In this document: positions 60,101 to 64,000 of the stretch, piece after piece | Layout: each line of letters opens with the position of its first letter | How positions within the stretch are numbered: position 1 is the stretch's first letter | Made by a program: the position numbers and the translations under genes | Notes under the pieces: model-generated | What the model saw: the letters and a program-made list of their open reading frames with translations, nothing else | Told to the model about the DNA's origin: nothing | Database searches by the model: none | NCBI GenBank assembly: GCA_947044365.1 | Contig: OX345639.1 | Location: forward strand, 7,981,218-8,045,217 | DNA: 64,000 bases | DNA from: Petrosia ficiformis | Lineage: Eukaryota; Porifera; Demospongiae; Haplosclerida; Petrosiidae | Reading direction: 5' to 3'

Positions 60101-63100
60101 GACGATAAAACCCAAAAATACAAGTCTCACATTGTTGACCGTCTGTAGAAAACAGGAATGTTGTTACTTGTTAGTATAACTATGGCAAAAACCATACATT
60201 TAATCATCAAGTATAGTTAATATACTAGCTTTTATTTTATAGGCTCATTGCTAAGTTCATGTAGTCATGGAAATTGTTTTGAGCAGATAGCAGTTTGACA
60301 AATATTTCTTTTTGAAAGTTATTGGATGTTTCAGCTTGTGAGCCCTCATCACCTAATGAAAGTTCATGAACCAAAGTCTCCAACAAAACAGCATACATTG
60401 TACTTGTATTATCATTAAACTGCTACATGTAAGTATCTGCTCAAAAAAATTCCCATAATATTACAAGTCAGCTGTTGTGGAGTCATTTCAAAACATAATT
60501 TGTATGACCTGAATCATGACACAAACCTGTATTGTCTTCACAGTCATCACAGAACCCTCCTCCTCCAAGATCATAGCTATTAGGAAATTGATCAATAGAG
60601 GCATTGTAGTGGCATCTAGATGCGTGATTGTTACAGTCACAAATTTTGCAAGGGTAACCTAAATTAGATGTTCCTACTCTCCATGGTTTGTCATTGTAGA
60701 GTGGAAGGCATTCTTGACACTATAAATAAAATGTATTTTAAATACTGAATAATTACTATTATGATAGCTGTTCAGTACAAGTACACTGTATTGTTGGGTT
60801 TTATGTGGTGTCTATAATCATAATGTCTACTTACTTTATCTCCTTGTGTATTATGTACACAATCACATACAGCAGCAAGATCATTAGAGCAACGAGGAGC
60901 ATGACCATTACAAGCACATCTATAAAAGAAGAAGTACTTGAAAGACAGAATACAAGCTTCCACTTAATTTCATACCTTGCAGCTATTGTAATTTCTGATA
61001 TACTGTAATAACGATGTTGAATTGTTGTGTTGCCAGTGAAGTAGTCAAGCATCCTCAGTCTTATATGATCAGAGAGAATGAAATTTTGTAGTTCAGTGTT
61101 TCCATCCAGTTGCCCACGAGACCCATCTAAGAATCTAACTCTAGCTGTAACACCATTTGTTGGAGATTGACTACAGAGAATCAAGGTATATAATGATACT
61201 TTATCATAATTATATAAAACATAACGTTGGCATACATTAATGAATATATATGTAATGTGGAATGAGCACTAAAAAGCACTTCAACAGTTGAATATAGTAA
61301 TCACCTTGAATATTCAGTAATACAATTGACATCATCAGAGTCTACTATATCTGCATTGTTATCAAGTCCAAAATAGTTTGAACAGTCATCAGCAAAGTAT
61401 TGCAGAGGCTGGTAAGTGTTTCCACCATCTACTGATTTTTCAAGCACTGCTGCCTTTGGAGCAGGAGCTCCATATCGTATAAAAACAAAAATGAGCTACA
61501 CAGTAATAAAGTAAAGCAAAGAGTTACATTGTTTTATGTTATGTTATGTTATGTTACAAAATTGTAGATATCTTGTTGATTAATTCCCCAGCTTTTTAAA
61601 CTTCTACATTGGTATACTTGCATCGCACATGTGTAATTGGTATCATATATTATGACTCAGATAATAGTGATTTATGTTTTAGTAATGTTGAAATCGGAAA
61701 TATTGTTATTATTGTATCGGTTTTGCCCAGCCTCAGTGTTATCCTACTTTCCCAGACAGTATATTTGATCAAAACTACTACTGCCTTTCCTCGTTATCCT
61801 TCTTCCCATTTGTATATACATGTACATATATTTCTATTCTATCCATTACATAACTCATATTAGCAAAATACCTCATAAGCAGACACACTACCAGATACTA
61901 ATGTCAATGATACATTTGTTTGTTGTTGATTGATTGCCGATATCCATGTAGAAAAAAAGTTGTTGTCATTAACATATCCCACAGTGTGAGAAAATGAGTT
62001 TAGTCTTATTGCTGAACCTCTTTGTGTCTTAATACCTGTTTTGAAACAAGAATATGAAAGTTATATCAAGCAGGTGCCATCATAGGCGTATTTATACCCG
62101 GGCAGGCACGGGCATTGCCCGGGTAAAAAAAATAAAGTGCTTTGTTTATTTTGCCCCGTTGCATACCACGTATAATTTATATATAGGCGCGTAACGAGTG
62201 TGAATTGTAGTACTGCGCGACGCGCCTATATATAGGAAGAGGGAAAACCTCTTGTTTATACATAATAACCACATTATAAAAACTGTCAAAAATTAAATAA
62301 CAACAGAGTTTATATACTGCAAATGATTAATGATTGATGATTGGTGGCCTTTGAGGATCCATATTCAAGCTATCAAGGGAGGATGAGTGAGTAAAAATCA
62401 ATAGCTGAAGTGACTACCAACAATCAGAATGATGTTGGAACGTAGAACATGTACTAAAAAGAACAGTACAGAAAATAATTATTATCTAAATTAATGTTAA
62501 ATTTGCCCAGACTCACAAGAATGCCAAAATAACTCTTCTTTGACTTTATCAGTTATATCAGTATGTCAGTTATAATAATAATTATATATCACTCCAACTA
62601 ATAACTTTAATGAATTGCAGAACCCTTGCTAGCTATTGCTAAACAGCATGGCTTTAGAACAACTTTGCCTAAGTAACCAACCTATCACAACAGCCAGGAC
62701 ACCATTCGATCAGTAGTACGTCATGAATATGCAAATTATGGGGATAGCATGGGCGTCAGATCTCTTGAGAACTAGCGAATTCTGGACAAAACTTCACAAA
62801 TAGCTGTATAAACACTCGTTAGGACGATAGACAAAGCCCAAGAAACAAAGCTTCAAAGAGACAAAAGTTAGTGTTTCAGTGTTTCCTGCAAAAACGATAA
62901 AATTTTAATATGGCGACAGATCGACGAGTATTTACACGGCTGTTTCTCTGCAACAAGACGAGTTCAGAACAAATCGCTCATATTACGGGACAATCATAAC
63001 CAACAAGTTTGGGGAGAGACACACTCACACACTCACTCACAAACCGACTACTATAACCCTCCGCCTACGCGCTCGGGTTAATAATCATCAATAACCACTT

Positions 63101-64000
63101 GATAACCTTTATTGATTTCAATTAATTCATGAATAATTAATGAGCCCTGGTATGTTCTGAACCCTAGATACGCCTATGGGTGCCATTCGTTGTGTATGCA
63201 AAATAAATCTACATGTACTACTGTAGTATTATAGTTTCCAGGAAACTGGGAAGTTATAAACTGGTCTATACTCTATAACTTTGAATATCTTAACTATAAC
63301 ATACATAGCAACAATGTGTGTGGTAACACGATACATTAATTTAATGTACATGTAAATTATCCAAGACCAAATTACATATGTAACGTCAACATTGTGACAA
63401 TTTACTATGTTTAATTCTATTAGTAGACACATGCTATTTACAACAATTTATTGTTGTGAAGGATATACTTGTCTATTTAAAACATGTGCATTTATTGTAT
63501 TAACAAATCTCTACAAACACTTCAATACTTCAATCATATTATTTGTAAATTACCTGTGTGTTGTATACATAAAGTTGGACTACCACTGTTGATCACAGGA
63601 TGAGAAGGAGGGCAGCGACAGTCAGTACTTAAATGGTTGAATGGAAATATGCCAGTAACTAGCTCATCAACTTCTCTGTTGAGAAACAAAAGGAATAGAT
63701 AATGTTTAACATGTTAGAGATTGTTTCATTATAAAATTGCACATAACAATTATCCATATTACATACACAGTTTGAGTTTTACCTTGCAGTTAGTCCTTGT
63801 GAATATGAATAAATATCTTGTATCAGACCATTGTAATGATTAGAGCCTATATACAATAAACAAAATATAATCACTATAATTAAAATACAATTTATGAAGC
63901 ATCACTACCTGGTGCTACTTGTCCTAAAAACACTGTGTTAGAGGACTCCATAATAGCAGCTTCCAATCCAGTAGCATTGACAATACTACCATTAATATAA
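33018..64000 (-). CDS. USH2A: Usherin (USH2A)-like giant transmembrane protein, 5' end beyond window
   Basis: 34 exons join in consistent phase from the right edge to TAG at 33018: 64000-63909, 63846-63783, 63675-63554, 62035-61872, 61495-61305, 61170-60976, 60919-60835, 60719-60527, 60142-60015, 59533-59386, 59055-58191, 58055-57892, 57759-56908, 56605-56327, 56125-54740, 54674-54594, 54362-54178, 52961-52829, 52652-51537, 50923-50639, 50543-50274, 50078-49794, 49484-48580, 47922-47856, 45161-45047, 44502-44351, 43804-43739, 43432-39199, 35825-35581, 34557-34372, 34112-34029, 33966-33707, 33476-33288, 33173-33018. They give about 13.9 kb and 4,640 residues with no stop. Order: LamG-like, CRCPPSHP motif, laminin NT, 10 laminin-EGF, 4 FN3, 2 LamG within a fifth FN3, about 29 FN3, TM, tail ending DTKI. 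Human usherin (about 5,200 aa) has the same order. In vertebrates it forms ankle links and periciliary links with PDZ scaffolds; the role here is inferred only. The signal peptide lies outside the window. Confidence 0.92.
33482..33582. repeat. (GT)n-rich microsatellite
   Basis: Interrupted GTGTGT tract in the intron just upstream (in gene direction) of exon 33476-33288. On the gene strand it is a CA-rich tract directly before the AACAG acceptor. Confidence 0.9.
34200..34290. repeat. (TCTC/TGTC)n microsatellite
   Basis: CT-rich array with regular CTCTCTGT units, inside an intron of the usherin-like gene. Confidence 0.95.
34634..35212. mobile_element. ~580-bp element, AGACTA-family ends, carrying a helicase-like fragment
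   Basis: The left end is TAGTCTGGCGTGGCCCGCCC and the right end GAGGGTCTGGCTACATGAGACTA; both resemble the termini of the dispersed AGACTA palindromes, and GTCTGGGAAC near the left end is inverted as GTTCCCAGAC near the right end (35163-35172). Inside, on the + strand, 34796 to about 34935 reads MDIQASAIFAARNFGYKKLK and DLQMDVLL, resembling the Q-motif region of RecQ-type helicases (F-G-Y-x-x-L-x-x-x-Q). No other helicase motif follows. Lies in the 34558-35580 intron of the usherin-like gene. Confidence 0.5.
36230..39140. repeat. 2.9-kb minisatellite, 27-bp unit
   Basis: About 105 copies of ATTACATGTACATACAGTAG + TGGTTGT with A/G (ATTACA/ATTGCA) and A/T (ACAGT/ACTGT) variants. Short units (deletion of ATTACATGT) occur near 36430, 36480, 36825, 36865, 37370 and 37410. 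Because 27 is a multiple of 3 and the unit lacks stops in several frames, long spurious ORFs cover it on both strands (up to 739 residues). It fills most of the intron between exons 43432-39199 and 35825-35581 of the usherin-like gene. After about 38100 the unit degenerates into ACTATAGGGG variants, and a block of about 498 bp is duplicated. Confidence 0.98.
43436..43590. repeat. (GATA)n and (GA)n microsatellite at a splice acceptor
   Basis: GATAGATA run at 43442-43480 followed by GA runs to 43582. On the gene strand it is a pyrimidine-rich TCTC/TATC tract that lies immediately before the TTGTATAG acceptor of the 4.2-kb exon (exon starts 43432). Confidence 0.95.
43982..44275. mobile_element. 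Second AAGTGCTT-type foldback element
   Basis: CAGACATGGGCAAGCAG at the left end and, inverted, CAGACATTGGTTAAGCACTT at the right end. The body has AAGCACAAG and AAGTGCTT-like words as in 19275-19767 but is more decayed. Lies in an intron of the usherin-like gene. Confidence 0.6.
44765..44900. repeat. (TA)n microsatellite
   Basis: Alternating TA/CA/CG tract in an intron, giving Tyr/Ile-repeat pseudo-ORFs on both strands. Confidence 0.97.
45495..47093 (-). pseudogene. Decayed Helitron-like ORF with DUF6570-like zinc region and endonuclease piece
   Basis: From 47093 the - strand reads MVSLEQWRAAISCFVSS, then a 23-residue repeat (CETEDEALCRRETNRLN + MKNTRL) in about six copies (46560-46995), then a zinc region with CSICHRMLY (46370-46395) and, after a frameshift, CRGNMPVQAKANGLDLDRIP and ELKDLNTLKLRMISL (46095-46235). 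This order matches the N-terminal part of Helitron proteins that carry a DUF6570-like region. 46013-45650 then encodes a separate endonuclease/exonuclease fold fragment (VLCICETWLTL, SGGGLMIVCKN, VYRPL, MIILGDFNEDV). The Rep and helicase parts are absent. Stops and frameshifts are numerous. It lies antisense-free, in the same direction as the usherin-like gene, in its 45162-47855 intron. Confidence 0.6.
46555..46995. repeat. 69-bp tandem repeat (23-codon unit)
   Basis: Unit GTCTCTCGTCTACACAATGC + TTCATCTTCAGTTTCACAC + AATCAAGTATTC..., six to seven copies spaced 69 bp. Outer copies keep AATCGAG (Arg codon CGA on the - strand), while inner ones have AATCAAG (TGA stop), which shows the stop arose once and was then amplified. 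Confidence 0.9.
47380..47470. repeat. (CA)n tract with CCCTCCGCC end motif
   Basis: CAGACAGACAGACACACACA run followed by ACTATAACCCTCCGCCTATG and AGCTCGGGTTAATA. The same end motif follows a CACTCACACA tract at about 63025-63082, so the two are copies of one repeat end. Confidence 0.8.
47471..47855. other. Intronic sequence
   Basis: No recognised feature; ends at the last part of the intron after exon 47922-47856 (in gene direction). Confidence 0.4.
47923..48579. other. Intronic sequence
   Basis: AT-rich. No recognised feature. Confidence 0.4.
49555..49700. repeat. Dispersed AACTATAACTAAA-type intronic repeat, copy
   Basis: Runs of TAACTAAA/TTTAGTTA words (CCCCTTTTAGAAAGTTTTAG, CTAAATTATAACTAAATTAC). 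Related copies occur at about 53030-53115, 56640-56875 and 59815-60000 in other introns of the same gene. Confidence 0.7.
50924..51536. other. Intronic sequence
   Basis: No gene. A G run at 51477-51488. Confidence 0.4.
53140..53240. repeat. Short foldback around GGCATATATCCC
   Basis: ATATGGCATATATCCCCGAC at the left and CAGGGATATATGCCATATAT at the right form an inverted repeat. Two near-direct copies of AGTTATACAACC lie between. Confidence 0.7.
53496..53626. repeat. 131-bp near-perfect palindrome
   Basis: TACCATGGCTTCTCGGTATA on the left and TATATCCCTCGAAGCCATGGTA on the right, with GAATATAAGACCC / GGGTCTTATATTC and CTCGATATTGGCCC / GGGCTAATATCTCG pairing to a small GGCTTCGCC loop near 53560. 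It could form a long hairpin. Lies in the 52962-54177 intron. Confidence 0.85.
53832..53975. repeat. ~144-bp near-perfect palindrome
   Basis: ATGCTAATAGGTCCTATATA on the left and TATATAGGACCTATTAGCAT on the right, with GTGTCCAAGGATGTGATA / TATCACATCCGAGGACAC and GCCCGAGCC / GGCTTTA-type pairing in the middle. A shorter relative (TAGGTCTATATAC ... TATATAGACCT) follows at 54050-54074. Confidence 0.85.
54432..54503 (+). tRNA. tRNA-Glu (anticodon TTC)
   Basis: A 72-nt cloverleaf: acceptor TCCCATA pairs TATGGGA (discriminator A at 54503), D-arm with GGTCTAGCGGTTAGGA containing a B-box-compatible A box, anticodon stem CCTGG/CCAGG with loop TTTTCAC (anticodon TTC), and T-arm CCCGGGTTCAACTCCCGG with the GGTTCAA B box. 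It is followed within a few bases by an eleven-T run, a strong Pol III terminator. No intron and no encoded CCA. It lies on the + strand, inside the intron between exons 54594 and 54362 of the - strand usherin-like gene. Confidence 0.97.
54594..56125 (-). other. USH2A: Usherin-like gene: LamG pair inserted in an FN3 domain
   Basis: Exon 56125-54740 (1,386 bp) starts with the first half of an FN3 (APSGLAPPS, WDSPAQPNGIIIGYSVNR), then two LamG domains (FNTVISLMFKTFQPNGVILY ... LYIGGL ... YSGCLFAV; then SMSLWFRTTYPSGLLMF ... NGQWHQFEMFKE ... LFLGGVP ... FSGCTRSF). After a short linker (FSDFSVIPFTG) exon 54674-54594 supplies the second half of the interrupted FN3 (EYLYQVSAENSAGNTQSLW). So the LamG pair sits in the loop of an FN3 domain rather than between domains. 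Confidence 0.88.
56327..57759 (-). other. USH2A: Usherin-like gene: FN3 domains 1-4
   Basis: Exon 57759-56908 encodes three fibronectin type III domains in one piece (starts APEEQSPPT, APPEEVNPP and APDSQSPPS), and exon 56605-56327 encodes a fourth (VPENVPDPE). Each has the usherin-type signature W-x-P-P-x-x-P-N-G-x-I before strand C, and most have the paired Cys EACTSQGC-type motif before strand G. All junctions are phase 1, the class that allows FN3 domains to be duplicated or shuffled as units. Confidence 0.9.
56640..56875. repeat. Dispersed AACTATAACTAAA-type intronic repeat, copy
   Basis: TAACTATAACTAAA/TTAGTTAATC-rich. Same family as at 49555-49700, 53030-53115 and 59815-60000. Confidence 0.7.
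59815..60000. repeat. Dispersed AACTATAACTAAA-type intronic repeat, copy
   Basis: ACTATATAAAACTAAATTAC, TTAGTTAAATAAAACTAAAT and CCCCTTTTAGTAAGC words as in the other copies. Confidence 0.65.
60143..60526. other. Intronic sequence
   Basis: No recognised feature. Confidence 0.4.
61496..61871. other. Intronic sequence with (TTATG)n
   Basis: A short TTATGTTATG repeat at about 61532-61556. Nothing else recognised. Confidence 0.5.
62081..63178. mobile_element. 1,098-bp non-autonomous hAT-like element with 8-bp TSD
   Basis: The left end CATAGGCGTAT (62081-62091) is inverted exactly at the right end as ATACGCCTATG (63168-63178). GGTGCCAT flanks both sides (62073-62080 and 63179-63186), an exact 8-bp target duplication as made by hAT transposases. 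Inside are a palindrome TATATATAGGCGCGT / GACGCGCCTATATATA (about 62180-62236), a CACTCACACA tract and the CCCTCCGCCTACGCGCTCGG motif near 63058. There is no transposase ORF. Inserted in the 62036-63553 intron of the usherin-like gene. Confidence 0.88.

Larger units (their letters stand above)
57892..60919 (-). other. USH2A: Usherin-like gene: ten laminin-EGF repeats
   Basis: Exons 60919-60835, 60719-60527, 60142-60015, 59533-59386, 59055-58191 and 58055-57892. Each repeat has the eight-Cys laminin-type pattern (C-x-C ... C-x-C-x(n)-G-x2-C-x2-C ... G-x(n)-C). I count ten starts: CACNGHAPRC, CDCNNHASRC, CNCNTEGS, CNCNSNGT, CNCNSIGS, CECTNIGS, CKCSDDGT, CDCVLNNT, CDCVTNGA, CQCDLSGS. Human usherin also has ten. 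The single 865-bp exon 59055-58191 holds about six of them, while the first four are split across short exons. Confidence 0.92.
60976..64000 (-). other. USH2A: Usherin-like gene: LamG-like end, CRCP linker and laminin N-terminal domain
   Basis: Exons 64000-63909 and 63846-63783 encode the end of a LamG-like fold (LYINGSIVNATG, VFLGQVAPG, HYNGLIQDIYSYSQGLTAR). Exon 63675-63554 encodes the short Cys motif CRCPPSHP, which in usherin links this domain to the laminin N-terminal domain. Exons 62035-61872, 61495-61305 and 61170-60976 encode the laminin NT domain (NSFSHTVGYVNDNNFFSTW, RYGAPAPKAAVLEKSVDGG, FADDCSNYFGL, RFLDGSRGQLDG, YYSISEITIAAR). In vertebrate usherin this part binds collagen IV and fibronectin. 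The 62036-63553 intron carries a hAT-like insertion. Confidence 0.9.

Overview
This is a eukaryotic, intron-rich, AT-rich window. The coding regions are cut by many short GT/AG introns, and transposon relics and simple repeats fill the gaps. The transposon-related families (DUF6589, multi-copy RecQ-like helicase, TTF-type and ZBED-like hAT, Helitron with a DUF6570-like zinc region, Crypton-like DUF3504) together with a full usherin-type gene suggest an early-branching animal. A demosponge is my best guess, but the species cannot be proven from the window.

Layout. 1-13.4 kb is a repeat and relic zone: a GATA satellite, GA arrays, a TTF-type hAT relic (- strand), a RecQ-like helicase relic (+), a DUF6589 pseudogene (-) with a TIR element carrying a HIRAN-like exon nested in one of its introns, a PHD-finger remnant and several palindromic MITEs. 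13.49-32.14 kb is one + strand gene whose ten exons join in perfect phase into a 469-residue protein that I do not recognise (coiled-coil N-terminal half, Ser/Thr-rich tail). Its introns hold hAT fragments, four copies of a foldback MITE, an AAGTGCTT foldback, a non-LTR retrotransposon (-), and a SAND-domain ORF followed by a Crypton-like DUF3504 ORF (both -).

33.02-64.0 kb is one giant - strand gene read from right to left and open at the right edge. I joined 34 exons in consistent phase (about 13.9 kb of coding sequence, about 4,640 residues). The domain order is LamG-like, laminin N-terminal, ten laminin-EGF, four FN3, two LamG set inside a fifth FN3, about 29 further FN3, one transmembrane helix, and a cytoplasmic tail ending in DTKI. 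This is the architecture of usherin (USH2A). Its introns contain a 2.9-kb 27-bp minisatellite, a decayed Helitron-like ORF, palindromic foldbacks, a tRNA-Glu gene on the + strand, and a 1.1-kb hAT-like element with an exact 8-bp target-site duplication.

The two host genes converge tail to tail with about 0.88 kb between their stop codons. Most long apparent ORFs outside them are repeat artefacts. The usherin-like protein is expected to be a very large type I membrane protein whose laminin/FN3 ectodomain reaches to partners and whose C-terminus binds PDZ scaffolds. Nothing in the window shows that the two host genes act together.
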